Shown: positions 16,501-25,881 of the stretch, in pieces
How positions within the stretch are numbered: the stretch's first letter is position 1
Layout of the letters: every line of letters starts with the position of its first letter
Assembly: GCF_030169785.1 (NCBI RefSeq)
Contig: NZ_CP125854.1
Coordinates: 2,232,001 to 2,296,000 of the forward strand
Reading direction: 5' to 3'
Length of the DNA stretch: 64,000 nucleotides
Source: Bdellovibrio sp. 22V
GTDB taxonomy: Bacteria; Bdellovibrionota; Bdellovibrionia; Bdellovibrionales; Bdellovibrionaceae
Position numbers and translations under genes: made by a program
The notes under the pieces: model-generated
What the model was told of the DNA's origin: nothing
Database searches by the model: none
What the model saw: only the letters and a program-made list of their open reading frames with translations

Positions 16501-17878
16501 AGTGGAAAAAAAACATACTAAGCTCTTCGGTACGGATGGCATTCGTGGCACGGCCAATCAATGGCCTATGACTCCAGAAACGGTTGTAAAAATCGGCCAA
16601 GCCATCGGTTATCTTTTGCAAAAACAAGCGGCGGGTTCTCCTGCGGGCACTCGTAAAGTCGTTATCGGTAAAGACACGCGTTTATCGGGTTATATGATCG
16701 AACAAGCTTTGGCGAGCGGTCTGAACTCCATGGGTATCTTCGTGCAGCTTGTGGGTCCGCTGCCAACTCCTGGAATCGGTTATCTGACACGCACGATGAG
16801 AGCGGCGGCCGGTATCGTTATTTCCGCGTCTCACAATCCCTTTCATGACAACGGTATTAAAGTTTTCGGTCCGGATGGATTTAAGATCTCTGACGAAATG
16901 GAAAAAGAGATCGAGCGTTTGGTTCTTGAAGAAGACCTCACGCAGCTTCTTCCGCCCAGCAAAGAAATCGGTCGCACTCGTCGTATTGAAGACTCCCAAG
17001 GTCGCTACATCGTTTATGTGAAGGGCACGTTCCCTCTGGAGTACACTCTGGATGGAATGCGCATTGTTTTGGATACAGCCAATGGTGCGTCTTACAAAGT
17101 CGCTCCATCGGTTTTCCAGGAACTCGGCGCGGAAGTCATTCAAATGGGTGACGATCCTAACGGCACAAACATCAACGACAAGGTCGGTGCTCTTTATCCG
17201 CAAAAACTTTCTGAAGCGGTTTTGCAGTATCGTGCGGATGTCGGTATCAGTCTGGATGGTGACGCCGATCGCGTGATCATGGTGGATGAAAAAGGGGAGA
17301 TCGTAAACGGAGACCGTATTCTTGCGATCTGCGCATTGCACATGAAAGAGCGTGGCCTGTTGAAAGGTAATACTCTGGTCGCGACACAGATGTCGAACTT
17401 CGGTCTTGAAAAACGCATGAATGAGTCCGGCATCAAGCTTGTGAAAACAGGTGTTGGTGATAAATACGTTGTCGATGAGATGAGAAAAAATGGTTACAAC
17501 CTGGGCGGCGAACAATCAGGTCACATCATTTTCTTGGATCACACAACGACGGGTGACGGTTGTATCGCGGCTTTAAGTGTTCTTGCGGTGATGAAACAAA
17601 CAGGTAAAAAGATGAGTGATCTTAATCGCGTTTTTGAAGACGTGCCGCAGATCCTTATCAATTGCCGTGTTAAACGCCGTATTGAGTTGCACGATATCGC
17701 TGGTTACAACGATCTTATTCGCAGTATTGAAAAGAAACTCAACGGCGACGGCCGCGTCTTTGTTCGCTTCTCAGGAACAGAGCCGGTGATCCGCGTTCTT
17801 GTTGAGGGTCCGGATAAAACGCAGATCAATCAGTTCGCTGAAGAGATCGCGTCCTTCTTAGAAAAAGAGCTATCATAG
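16478..17878 (+). CDS. glmM: Phosphoglucosamine mutase
   Basis: A 466-residue alpha-D-phosphohexomutase. FGTDGIRG near the N-terminus, the phosphoserine loop ISASHNPFHDNG, the metal loop DGDADR, the sugar loop GGEQSGH and the phosphate loop RFSGTEPVIRV are all present. It converts glucosamine-6-phosphate to glucosamine-1-phosphate for peptidoglycan and LPS. The ATG at 16478 (AAAGGA upstream) overlaps ybbR by 23 bases; a GTG at 16502 with AAAAGG is an alternative 8 codons later. Confidence 0.95.
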   Translation: MTNKKVSKVEKKHTKLFGTDGIRGTANQWPMTPETVVKIGQAIGYLLQKQAAGSPAGTRKVVIGKDTRLSGYMIEQALASGLNSMGIFVQLVGPLPTPGIGYLTRTMRAAAGIVISASHNPFHDNGIKVFGPDGFKISDEMEKEIERLVLEEDLTQLLPPSKEIGRTRRIEDSQGRYIVYVKGTFPLEYTLDGMRIVLDTANGASYKVAPSVFQELGAEVIQMGDDPNGTNINDKVGALYPQKLSEAVLQYRADVGISLDGDADRVIMVDEKGEIVNGDRILAICALHMKERGLLKGNTLVATQMSNFGLEKRMNESGIKLVKTGVGDKYVVDEMRKNGYNLGGEQSGHIIFLDHTTTGDGCIAALSVLAVMKQTGKKMSDLNRVFEDVPQILINCRVKRRIELHDIAGYNDLIRSIEKKLNGDGRVFVRFSGTEPVIRVLVEGPDKTQINQFAEEIASFLEKELS

Positions 17879-17879
17879 T

Positions 17880-18605
17880 ATGAAACATAAAATTCGTTTG
17901 GGTGTGAATGTGGATCATGTGGCGACTCTTCGCCAGGTGCGTGGGGGAACTACGCCTTATCCAAATCTTTTGAACATGGTAAAAAAATCCGTGAAGGGTG
18001 GCGCTGAGCAAATCACCATCCATCTTCGTGAAGACCGTCGCCATATTCAGCTGGAGGACTTAAAGCTTCTCGCGAAGTCTTGTCCTGTGCCTCTGAATCT
18101 TGAAATGGCAGCGACACCGCAAATGGTGGCCTTCGCGAAAAAATATCGTCCTGACTGGGTGTGCTTTGTTCCTGAAAAAAGAGCGGAGCTAACAACGGAA
18201 GGCGGCCTCGACGTCAAGAAAGGCTTTAAGAAAATGGCTCCGATGGTTGAAAAACTTCAGCGTATCGGAATTGAGATTTCCATGTTCATCGAGCCGTCCA
18301 TTGAACAAGTGGAAGCGTCTTATGAAATTGGCGCGGATGCTGTTGAATTTCATACGGGAAAATGGGTTCACCTTTCAGGTGCACGCAAAAACGCCGAGTG
18401 GAAACGTCTCGTGGACGCTGCGGAATGGGCCAACTACCTGGGACTCAACGTGCATGCGGGACATGGTCTGGATTATGCCCATTCAAAAATGATCAACAAG
18501 CTTCCTCATCTTCAAGAAGTGAATATCGGTCACTCGTTGATTTGTTATGCTCTTGAAGAAGGTCTTGAAGCTTCTGTTCGTAAGATGCGAAAGATCTTGA
18601 AGTAA
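17880..18605 (+). CDS. pdxJ: Pyridoxine 5'-phosphate synthase
   Basis: A 241-residue PdxJ with LGVNVDHVATLRQ at the N-terminus, ITIHLREDRRHI, and the C-terminal LNVHAGHGL and EVNIGHSLI segments. It condenses 1-deoxy-xylulose-5-phosphate with 3-amino-2-oxopropyl phosphate to form pyridoxine 5'-phosphate in the DXP-dependent vitamin B6 route. It begins one base after the glmM stop and its stop overlaps the tsaE start. Confidence 0.95.
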   Translation: MKHKIRLGVNVDHVATLRQVRGGTTPYPNLLNMVKKSVKGGAEQITIHLREDRRHIQLEDLKLLAKSCPVPLNLEMAATPQMVAFAKKYRPDWVCFVPEKRAELTTEGGLDVKKGFKKMAPMVEKLQRIGIEISMFIEPSIEQVEASYEIGADAVEFHTGKWVHLSGARKNAEWKRLVDAAEWANYLGLNVHAGHGLDYAHSKMINKLPHLQEVNIGHSLICYALEEGLEASVRKMRKILK

Positions 18606-19051
18606 TGCCGACGATTCTGAACTCCGAAAGAACGGTGAGAAATCTCAGCGAGCTCAAAGAGTTCTGGAACGAATTTTTGCCTCACCTCAACAACCGCTGC
18701 ATTCTGTTGATGAGCGGTGAAGTGGGTGCGGGCAAAACAACCTCTGTACAAATGATCGCGGAGATCTTAGGAATGCGCGACGTTCAGTCGCCTTCATTTG
18801 CGATTCATCTGCGCTACGAAAATGCCCAAGGAAAATCCCTGGACCACGTGGATCTTTATCGCCTTAAAGACGACGACGATTTGGAAAGCTCCGGTTTTTG
18901 GGATTTGTTTTCAAGCAAAGAAGGGCTCGTCGTCATTGAATGGGCCAATCGCCTCGACTTCGATTATCTGCCTTTGAACTGGCAACGCGTAGAAGTCACC
19001 TTTACAAAAATCTCAGCAGAAGAAAGAAAAATCTCCTGCCGCCTTATCTAG
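18605..19051 (+). CDS. tsaE: tRNA t6A synthesis ATPase TsaE
   Basis: A 148-residue P-loop protein with SGEVGAGKTT (Walker A), VQSPSFAIH and the DHVDLYRL and VVIEWANR segments characteristic of TsaE (YjeE). It powers the cycle of TsaB/TsaD in forming threonylcarbamoyl-adenosine on tRNAs that read ANN codons. ATG start overlaps the pdxJ TAA by one base. Last gene of the plus-strand run; a weak GGCCC/GGGCC hairpin at 19056-19074 may terminate it. Confidence 0.92.
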   Translation: MPTILNSERTVRNLSELKEFWNEFLPHLNNRCILLMSGEVGAGKTTSVQMIAEILGMRDVQSPSFAIHLRYENAQGKSLDHVDLYRLKDDDDLESSGFWDLFSSKEGLVVIEWANRLDFDYLPLNWQRVEVTFTKISAEERKISCRLI

Positions 19052-19080
19052 GTCAGGCCCTCTTTTCTGGGGCCGGCGCA

Positions 19081-19737
19081 TTAATTGTATCCGTTTTTAT
19101 AAGCGAGTTCGTAGTCGGGGAAGAAGACCCGTTTCCAAACCGGAATTTTTTCGACGTCATCCGGAGAAACCACTTTTTTAAGTTCTAAATCGCCGACGGG
19201 ATTTCTGCCGACTTGGTCGCGCACGCGCAGACGGAACTGGTAAGGAATTTCAGTGCCGCGATATTGGTTTGAAAAGATTCCGCGCTTGTTATCGAAGGCT
19301 TCTTTAGCAGCTTGGCTGTAATCACTCGCAATGCGTTTTTCAAATGGATAGATGAAGTAAATGACTCCCCAGCCTTGTTTTAACATTTCCTTATTCACGT
19401 CCAGACCGTCTTTGAGCAAACGCCCCAGGACACGGCCGTGTTTGTCGACTTGGCTGTCGTCGGAAAGAGTCACAATGCTGCCATCAGGAATCAAACTTCT
19501 TAAGACATCGCGGGCTTTCAGAGCAACAGCTCCTTGCGTGTTTTTATAGAAATCCACTTCCGGAGTATCAACACCCATCAGACGCACTTTGTATTTTTGC
19601 GAATCCGCCACGCCGATCGCATTCAAAGTATCACCGTCGTGAACGCTCGTAACTTTGATTTGCAGGCTTTGAGCGTAAAGACTGACAGGAGAAAAAATGA
19701 ATACAAAGAGAAGAAGTTTTATAGAGATTTTTGTCAT
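19081..19737 (-). CDS. Secreted staphylococcal-nuclease-like nuclease
   Basis: Product of 218 residues with a signal peptide ending SLYAQS. The SNase fold is visible: VHDGDTLNA, YKVRLMGVDTPE (catalytic Arg and a metal ligand), an Ala-rich helix, and HGRVLGRLL with the second catalytic Arg. It probably hydrolyses DNA or RNA outside the cytoplasm. In a predator it could act on prey nucleic acid, which is inference. A C-terminal extension of about 60 residues follows the fold. Confidence 0.85.
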   Translation of the reverse strand: MTKISIKLLLFVFIFSPVSLYAQSLQIKVTSVHDGDTLNAIGVADSQKYKVRLMGVDTPEVDFYKNTQGAVALKARDVLRSLIPDGSIVTLSDDSQVDKHGRVLGRLLKDGLDVNKEMLKQGWGVIYFIYPFEKRIASDYSQAAKEAFDNKRGIFSNQYRGTEIPYQFRLRVRDQVGRNPVGDLELKKVVSPDDVEKIPVWKRVFFPDYELAYKNGYN

Positions 19738-19880
19738 AGGCAGGGACTATACCAAAAAGGTTCGCGTCCATCATCTGCTCTGAGCAAGAAGGTGAACTCT
19801 TCAGGATTGTCTACATTTTAAACAGTGAAGGGCGTTTCTGAGTGAGCTGGTTTTTGAAATATACTTAGAATAATCCGGGA

Positions 19881-19916
19881 AAAGACCCTAGAATAATCCA
19901 ATGATGAAGGGTCTTT
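19881..19916 (+). promoter_or_regulatory. Hairpin and direct repeats around a start codon
   Basis: AAAGACCCT and AGGGTCTTT are perfect 9-base arms whose 18-base loop holds the tandem ATGs at 19901 and 19904. The 11-mer TAGAATAATCC occurs at 19866-19876 and 19889-19899. No ribosome-binding site is seen, so folding could affect initiation directly. Confidence 0.35.
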
Positions 19917-20575
19917 CTCTCTTTAAGAAGTGTGTTTATGCCGCTGTGATCGTGGGGATCCTTTTCACGGGCTACAAGCTTATTCGCAACACGGGCAGGT
20001 CGAGTTCAGGGCTCCCGGATTTGTTCAGTGAAAACATTCAAGATCGCTTCTATGCCTATGCGACGAAAATCACGGGGAAGCAAAGTCTCTACGTCGCGAA
20101 ACTCAATCAGATGGAAGTTTTTGAAAGAACTTCTGAGGCAAAAGCCTTGTGGTTTGCGCTTCCTTCCATCGTCGTCAAAGCGGAAGTTCCCGTCGAGTAC
20201 AACTACTACGTGAATCTGACAAGCGGCTGGCGTTTTGAAGTTATTGAGAATGTGCTCCACGTTTTTATCCCTGAACTGACGAACAGCACGCCAGCTATTA
20301 ATATCGCGAAGCTCAAGGTGGGAGTGGCAAAGGGCAGTCTTCTTCGCAACGAAACTGATGTTGTGAAACGTTTTGAACAGGAGCTCCCGGGACTCTTGGT
20401 GGAGCGAGGAATTGAACATCGCAACCTCGTGCGAGAGCAGGCAAGAGCGTCCGTCGAAGGATTCGTTAAAGCTTGGATTGAAAGTTTTGTGTCGCGAAAA
20501 GGAACTGCTTATAAAATTCAAGTGCTGTTTCCGGGCGAAAAGCCCGCGCAAAACACGGAATCGCAAATAAAATAA
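19901..20575 (+). CDS. Membrane-anchored protein, DUF4230-like
   Basis: Product of 224 residues with one N-terminal membrane segment (about 8-25) and a soluble remainder. VEYNYYVNLTSGWRFEVIENVLHVFIPEL followed by a helical tail resembles the layout of DUF4230 proteins, but this is a weak call. It is predicted periplasmic or extracytoplasmic. The tandem ATG start has no clear ribosome-binding site and lies in a hairpin loop. It converges on the minus-strand gene 12 bases beyond. Confidence 0.6.
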   Translation: MMKGLSLFKKCVYAAVIVGILFTGYKLIRNTGRSSSGLPDLFSENIQDRFYAYATKITGKQSLYVAKLNQMEVFERTSEAKALWFALPSIVVKAEVPVEYNYYVNLTSGWRFEVIENVLHVFIPELTNSTPAINIAKLKVGVAKGSLLRNETDVVKRFEQELPGLLVERGIEHRNLVREQARASVEGFVKAWIESFVSRKGTAYKIQVLFPGEKPAQNTESQIK

Positions 20576-20586
20576 ACCGCGCGGTC

Positions 20587-22074
20587 TTAGGCGGCTTGAA
20601 GACCTTTGATAAAGTCGACAGAGAGTTTTTCTGCGAGATTCAAAGAGACTTTGTTGTAAGCGGATTTCTCTGCAAAACCCATCAGCATACCGACGAGCTT
20701 TTCATTTACAATAATAGGTGCAATCGTGACGTGATCAGGGATTTTCCCCTGGTTCCAGCCTTCGAAAAACTTCTCGTTGATTTCGTTCAATGAAATGTAG
20801 CCGTGGAAGGACTTTTGCGTGGAAGCCACGATATTAAAGATGCTGGGAGTTTGCAGCGGGAAGCGCATGCTTGTGTCGCGCATACCTTGGAAGTTTTCAT
20901 CCCAGGCAAACGCCGTTAACTGTGTTTCTTGCTCATCCAAAGTCAAGATCATGGATTTGTCGAAGTGCGCTTTCATTTCGCTTAAAATCGTTTTGATTTT
21001 TTCGCCCATGGCTGCGGCATTTTTCTTTTTCAACTTATCAAGGGCAAAGTTGCCGCTCGCCACAGGATTGATGGTGGGTTTCGCAACTCCGGCAGGACGA
21101 GGCGTGATAGGAATCGGCTTATTGCCAAAACTGTCTTCAAAAGGAGGCGGCAGTTCTGACTTCGGTGGTGGAGGCGGAATATTTGCTTTCTTCGGCGCAG
21201 AAGATTCACTTGCAACAGGTGCAGAAGCACTGGCAACAGGAATTGCCGGGATTTCTTTCGCAGGAGCAGCGGCCTTAGGTTCAAGCTCCGTTGCAAGCAT
21301 TTCTAATGCGTCATCCGCAGATGAAGACACCACGGTTTTAGCGTCGCGAGATTCGACAGCTTCAGCCGGCTCTAAAGAAACCGCTTCTGTGGTTGCGACA
21401 GGTTCTTCCGTTTTTGGCGAAAGAGCTTCCAGACGAATCACAGTGGGGCCGTCAAACAAGCCATCCATCGTTTCAGAAGGTTTTCCCGAAGACTCATCAT
21501 CCAAAGAAAGAACTTCCAAAGAAGGCGAAGAAGTCGCTGTGTTTTCTGCAACAGCAAGGTCATCAAAAGAGAAACTGTCAGAAGGACCTTTCGCTGAAGT
21601 CGCTACGGAAAGATCCATGCCTTCCGGCGCTTCCTCGATACTAGATGTGACCGCGGAAATCGGGAGGGCCGCTCGTTCCGGATGCAATTTGTTCCATGCG
21701 CTTTCGAGACTTTCGAAATCGGCAAGGACAAGGATGCACGAAGGAGTAGAAGGAAAATCCTGCGGCGGCTGAAGACATGCTACGATGAGGGAACCATCCC
21801 ACTCCGCCACAGGCAGACACTCCGCAGACCACGGGTAATGGGTCGCCCACTTTGCGAACATTTCCTGGGACACGGGAGTCTCTGTAAAAAATCGTGACTG
21901 AAGCTTTGGCAAATTAAAATGGGTCATCGCCCAATTTAAATATTCCTGAGAGCTGAGGCGTTGTTCTTTCAAGGCGTAACCCAAAAGGCTTAAGTGCGAA
22001 CCACTTTGTTCAAAAGATTCGGTAAGTCCTTGAAGTTGCTCTTTAAAATGTTCAAACCAAGCATGATAACTCAT
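20587..22074 (-). CDS. MshEN-like N-domain, long linker and GAF-like C-domain
   Basis: A 495-residue protein in three parts. Residues about 15-110 (LLGYALKEQRLSSQEYLNWA, FNLPKL, then VAEWDGSLIVACLQPP) follow the layout of MshEN domains, the N-terminal part of type II/IV secretion ATPases that can bind c-di-GMP. Residues about 140-345 are a low-complexity Ala/Pro/Glu/Ser linker with PPPPP. Residues about 350-495 look GAF-like. No ATPase domain is present. ATG at 22074 is chosen by where the domain begins; upstream is a possible sigma-28-like promoter but no ribosome-binding site. A signalling or scaffold role is inference. Confidence 0.6.
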   Translation of the reverse strand: MSYHAWFEHFKEQLQGLTESFEQSGSHLSLLGYALKEQRLSSQEYLNWAMTHFNLPKLQSRFFTETPVSQEMFAKWATHYPWSAECLPVAEWDGSLIVACLQPPQDFPSTPSCILVLADFESLESAWNKLHPERAALPISAVTSSIEEAPEGMDLSVATSAKGPSDSFSFDDLAVAENTATSSPSLEVLSLDDESSGKPSETMDGLFDGPTVIRLEALSPKTEEPVATTEAVSLEPAEAVESRDAKTVVSSSADDALEMLATELEPKAAAPAKEIPAIPVASASAPVASESSAPKKANIPPPPPKSELPPPFEDSFGNKPIPITPRPAGVAKPTINPVASGNFALDKLKKKNAAAMGEKIKTILSEMKAHFDKSMILTLDEQETQLTAFAWDENFQGMRDTSMRFPLQTPSIFNIVASTQKSFHGYISLNEINEKFFEGWNQGKIPDHVTIAPIIVNEKLVGMLMGFAEKSAYNKVSLNLAEKLSVDFIKGLQAA

Positions 22075-22082
22075 CTGGTTGT

Positions 22083-22109
22083 TTATCGGTATTTTGAGAC
22101 AGAACATAA
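22083..22109 (-). promoter_or_regulatory. Weak sigma-28-like promoter candidate
   Basis: On the minus strand TTATGTTC, 11 bases, ACCGATAA. The -10 matches 7 of 8 and the -35 5 of 8 positions of the FliA consensus. It ends 8 bases before the ATG at 22074, again pointing to a near-leaderless transcript. Less certain than the promoters at 10567 and 53458. Confidence 0.25.
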
Positions 22110-22272
22110 GCAAATCCGAGGTCTAGTCTAGCTTTATTCCGTTCCTGGCGTTCTGAGTCCCTGGGGTGTGCATGAATTTATTGCACCTTAGTTAACGCAA
22201 TAGACACCCTAAAACCTCAGATATTCTTAGGAGTTTTCAATACTTAAGAAATGTGCTAGTTTCCTGCGACCT

Positions 22273-23478
22273 ATGATTCAGACCAAAGCATTCTGCTATT
22301 TCGACCATAATGCCACGACTCCCGTGTGCAAAGAAGTTCTCGAGGCCTTGCCAGAGTTGGCGCAAGCTTGGGGAAACCCGAGTTCTATTCATTGGGGTGG
22401 TCGTCAGCCGAAGAACATTCTTCGTGAAGCAAGAAAAGCGGTGGCTGATGCTGTTGGTGCGAGCACGCTAGAAATTGTTTTCACTTCTGGTGGAAGTGAA
22501 GCAAACAACACTGTGATCAAGGGTCTTTTTGATTATTATCAAACAGCGCAGTTTCTAACTCCTGAACAACGCCGTCGTACGCACTACATGTGTTCAGCTG
22601 TTGAGCATCCCGCAGTCATTAAAGCGATGGAGCATTTGAAATCTCTCGGAGCTCGCGTGGATTTCATTCCAGTCAATCGCCGTGGGGAAATTGATATGGC
22701 GTTTTATGAAAGCCATCTTTCCGAAGAAACAGCTTTGGTTTCTGTGATGTTTGCAAACAATGAAACAGGCACACTCTTTCCAATCAAACAAATGGCTGAG
22801 ATCGCTCACAAGAAAGGCGCTTTGTTTCACACGGATGCTGTTCAAGCTTTCGGTAAAGTGCCGGTGAACTTGCATGAGCTTGGTGTGGACTTCGCGTCGT
22901 TCTCCGGTCACAAGTTTTACTCTGTGAAGGGATCTGGATTTTTATACTCACGTAAGGGATCGAATTTCAGCTCTTTGATTAACGGCGGAGGTCAAGAAAG
23001 ACACCGTCGCGGTGGGACTGAAAACACGCTCGGCATTGGTGCTTTAGGTGTTGTCGCAAAACGTGTCGCCCTTATTCCTGAAAAAGCAGAGCAGATGGCG
23101 AAACTTCGCGATCATATGGAAGCACGCATTCTTTCCGAGATCGAAGAAGTTACGATCACCGCCGGTGAAAGCCCGCGTTTACCAAACACCAGCTCGTTGG
23201 TTCTTAAAGGCGTGGATGGTGAAACTATGTTGATGTCCTTGGATATCAAAGGGTATGCGGTCTCAACGGGAGCAGCCTGCTCCAGCGGAAACCCGGAACC
23301 AAGTCCCGTTCTGCTTGCGATGGGGCTGACTCGCGAAGAAGCGCAAAACAGTTTGCGTGTGAGCATCGGTTGGGAAACCACTTTAGAGCAAGTGAATGCG
23401 TTTGTAGAAGCATTGAAAGTCGTGGTCGCAAGGTTGCGATCTTTACAAAATGATGAAGGAGACTCTTGTCATGTCTAA
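22273..23478 (+). CDS. Cysteine desulfurase (NifS/IscS family)
   Basis: A 401-residue PLP enzyme. [26 protein letters not shown], the PLP lysine in SGHKFY and the sulfur-accepting cysteine in [12 protein letters not shown] are all present. It takes sulfur from cysteine to form a persulfide for tRNA thiolation and iron-sulfur clusters. The gene overlaps mnmA by 8 bases, so supplying sulfur to MnmA is its likely main task. No iscR or iscU is adjacent. Confidence 0.92.
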   Translation: MIQTKAFCYFDHNATTPVCKEVLEALPELAQAWGNPSSIHWGGRQPKNILREARKAVADAVGASTLEIVFTSGGSEANNTVIKGLFDYYQTAQFLTPEQRRRTHYMCSAVEHPAVIKAMEHLKSLGARVDFIPVNRRGEIDMAFYESHLSEETALVSVMFANNETGTLFPIKQMAEIAHKKGALFHTDAVQAFGKVPVNLHELGVDFASFSGHKFYSVKGSGFLYSRKGSNFSSLINGGGQERHRRGGTENTLGIGALGVVAKRVALIPEKAEQMAKLRDHMEARILSEIEEVTITAGESPRLPNTSSLVLKGVDGETMLMSLDIKGYAVSTGAACSSGNPEPSPVLLAMGLTREEAQNSLRVSIGWETTLEQVNAFVEALKVVVARLRSLQNDEGDSCHV

Positions 23479-24553
23479 AGGGAGAGTCCTTGTTGCTATG
23501 AGCGGAGGCGTGGACAGTTCAGCCGCGGCTGCGCTCTTGGTCGAACAGGGTTATGAAGTGATTGGTGCTACGATGCAAGTATGGGATTACTCCACTTGCG
23601 ATATCGAAGAAGGCAATGGCACCTGCTGTTCAAGCATCGACGTGGATGATGCGCGTGCGGTGGCCGACCGTTTGGGAATTCCATTTTACGTTCTTAACTG
23701 CGAGGCAAAATTCCGTGCTGCCGTCATTGATCCTTTTTTGAAAGCGTATCTGGAAGGACAAACGCCGCTTCCATGTGTGAACTGCAACACGTATTTAAAA
23801 TTTGATCATCTTGTGAAAAAGATGAAAGAGCTTGAATGTGATTACCTGGCGACAGGTCACTACGCGAAAATCGTTTACGATGAACAAGGTCGCGCGTCCA
23901 TTCATACGTCGACGGACGATTGGAAAGATCAAACCTATTTCTTATTCACGATCGATCCGGCCTTGGTGCCTAAACTTTTGTTCCCTGTGGGTGATATGAA
24001 AAAGCCAGAAGTGCGCGCATACTCTGAAAGCCGCGGTCTGGTGACAGCTCGTAAAAAAGACTCGCAAGGGATTTGTTTTGTCGGTAATCAAGGCTATCAA
24101 AACTTTATCAAAGGCCAAGTGGATAAAACGATCCTGGCTTCAAAAAAGGGTTTGATTAAACGTTATCCTCACGGCGAAGTGATGGCTTCACACGAAGGCA
24201 TTCATAACTTCACATACGGCCAGAGCAAAGGCCTTGGCATGGATCATCACGAAAAACTTTTTGTGATCAAGATTGATGCTCAAGACAACACGGTATGGGT
24301 CGGTGACGAACAATATCTTTTCGCCAACGAAGTCGATGTGGTTGATCCTCAACTTCTTGGTACTATTGAAGACGGCGAAATTATGAACGTAAAGATCCGT
24401 TATCAACACAAGGGATCTCCCGCGCAGGTTTTCAAAACGGACAACGGCTTTAAGTTGAAATTTCAAGAGCCGCAAAGAGCCGTTACACCTGGACAAGCAG
24501 CGGTGTTTTATCGTGATCGTGAACTTGTGGGGGGCGGATGGATCACCCTGTAA
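23471..24553 (+). CDS. mnmA: tRNA-specific 2-thiouridylase MnmA
   Basis: Product of 360 residues with the PP-loop AMSGGVDSS, the catalytic cysteine in PLPCVNCN and the second cysteine in DSQGICFVG. It thiolates U34 of tRNAs for Lys, Glu and Gln. The ATG at 23471 has AAGGAG nine bases upstream and overlaps the end of the desulfurase gene; an ATG at 23450 in frame is less likely. The 3' end overlaps mtaB by 16 bases. Confidence 0.95.
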   Translation: MSKGRVLVAMSGGVDSSAAAALLVEQGYEVIGATMQVWDYSTCDIEEGNGTCCSSIDVDDARAVADRLGIPFYVLNCEAKFRAAVIDPFLKAYLEGQTPLPCVNCNTYLKFDHLVKKMKELECDYLATGHYAKIVYDEQGRASIHTSTDDWKDQTYFLFTIDPALVPKLLFPVGDMKKPEVRAYSESRGLVTARKKDSQGICFVGNQGYQNFIKGQVDKTILASKKGLIKRYPHGEVMASHEGIHNFTYGQSKGLGMDHHEKLFVIKIDAQDNTVWVGDEQYLFANEVDVVDPQLLGTIEDGEIMNVKIRYQHKGSPAQVFKTDNGFKLKFQEPQRAVTPGQAAVFYRDRELVGGGWITL

Positions 24554-25881
24554 AGTATCAAGTTCATACTTTTGGTTGTAAGGTGAATACTTACGATGCG
24601 GGGTTGATTCAAAAGAATCTTAACGCCAACGGTTTTATGCCGGTTGTTTCCGGAGATAAAACCGCGCGCGTTCACGTCCTTAATACGTGTGCTGTGACGG
24701 CAGAAGCGACGAAAGAAGCTCTTCGTTATATCCGTCGTTTAAAAGTGAAAGATCCGTTCTGCACGGTTGTTGTGACAGGGTGTGCGGCGCAGGTGGATAC
24801 AGGCTCGTTCTCGAATCTGCCGGGTGCGGATTTGGTTGTTGCAAACTCTCACAAAGGTTCTCTGCCAGAGCTTCTGACAAAACACTTTCGTGGTGAACTG
24901 ACTGAAAAAGTTTTTAAGTCGAACATCTTTAAAAAAGAAGACCTGGAAGCGGGTGGCGGAATCGAGAAAAGCCACACGCGCACCTTCCTCAAAATTCAGG
25001 ATGGTTGTAATAGCTTCTGCACGTACTGTATTATTCCCTACGCGCGGGGCAAGAGCCGCTCTATTTCGGTTGCGGATCTTGTTCAGCGTATTAATGATCT
25101 TTATGCGGAAGGTTCCCGCGAAGTCGTTCTGACGGGCGTTCACATCGGAGATTATGAAGATGAAGTGGGCGGCAAGAAGTACGTACTTGAAGACCTGATC
25201 GAAAATCTTTTGGCGAAAACCAAAATGCCTCGCTTCCGTCTTTCAAGTCTTGAGCCTGTCGAAGTCTCTGAAAGACTTTTGGATCTTTATCAAGACTCGC
25301 GCCTGTGCCCGCATTTTCATATGAGCATTCAAAGTGCTAATACCGACGTTTTGTTCCATATGAAACGCAAGTACACGCAAGACGACGTTCGTAAATCTTT
25401 GGAAGCCATTGCCGTGCGTGTTCCGAATTCATTCGTGGGCATGGATGTGATTACGGGTTTCCCAACCGAAACGGACGAGCAATTCCAAGATACTTATACG
25501 ACTTTAAGTCAGCTTCCTTGGACGAAGCTTCATGTCTTTCCATATAGTGAAAGACAAGGCACGCGTGCGGCGGCGATGGATGTTTCCGTGTATCCGCACA
25601 TTCGCGCGGAACGGGCGGCGCAATTACGCAATTTGAGTTTGTCCCGCTATCAGGATCAGGCGCAATTGCAAATCGGTTCGACGAAAAAAGTTTTGGTTCT
25701 GAAAAATGCCGCAAAAGGCGGGCAGGGCCTTAGTCATGATTATTGGCCGGTGAATATCCTCGGTGCTGACAGCTTCCTTGAACACTGGGCGGGCCAAGAG
25801 GTTGATGTTAAGATTACGGGTTACGATCATTCCAATAAACAGCACATGGAAGGTCACTTGCAAGGCGAGGTGATTTCATGA
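24538..25881 (+). CDS. mtaB: tRNA t6A37 methylthiotransferase MtaB-like
   Basis: A 447-residue methylthiotransferase of the MiaB/MtaB radical-SAM group. The N-terminal UPF0004 domain has TFGCKVN, NTCAVT and VTGCAAQ cysteines for one cluster; the radical-SAM site is [11 protein letters not shown]; a C-terminal TRAM-like part follows. [10 protein letters not shown] and the size favour MtaB, which turns t6A into ms2t6A, over MiaB. tsaE, needed for t6A, lies 5.5 kb upstream. Confidence 0.88.
   Translation: MDHPVKYQVHTFGCKVNTYDAGLIQKNLNANGFMPVVSGDKTARVHVLNTCAVTAEATKEALRYIRRLKVKDPFCTVVVTGCAAQVDTGSFSNLPGADLVVANSHKGSLPELLTKHFRGELTEKVFKSNIFKKEDLEAGGGIEKSHTRTFLKIQDGCNSFCTYCIIPYARGKSRSISVADLVQRINDLYAEGSREVVLTGVHIGDYEDEVGGKKYVLEDLIENLLAKTKMPRFRLSSLEPVEVSERLLDLYQDSRLCPHFHMSIQSANTDVLFHMKRKYTQDDVRKSLEAIAVRVPNSFVGMDVITGFPTETDEQFQDTYTTLSQLPWTKLHVFPYSERQGTRAAAMDVSVYPHIRAERAAQLRNLSLSRYQDQAQLQIGSTKKVLVLKNAAKGGQGLSHDYWPVNILGADSFLEHWAGQEVDVKITGYDHSNKQHMEGHLQGEVIS

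Noticed and set aside
16682-17515. 277-codon frame antisense to glmM
   Set aside because: Shadow of a highly conserved coding sequence with no independent evidence.
20576-20585. ACCGCGCGGT as a terminator between converging genes
   Set aside because: A 10-base palindrome without loop and without T-run cannot form a terminator hairpin.
20819-21772. 317-codon plus-strand frame opposite the MshEN/GAF-like gene
   Set aside because: Its Ser/Ala/Gly-rich composition mirrors the low-complexity linker on the other strand; no initiation signal or family.
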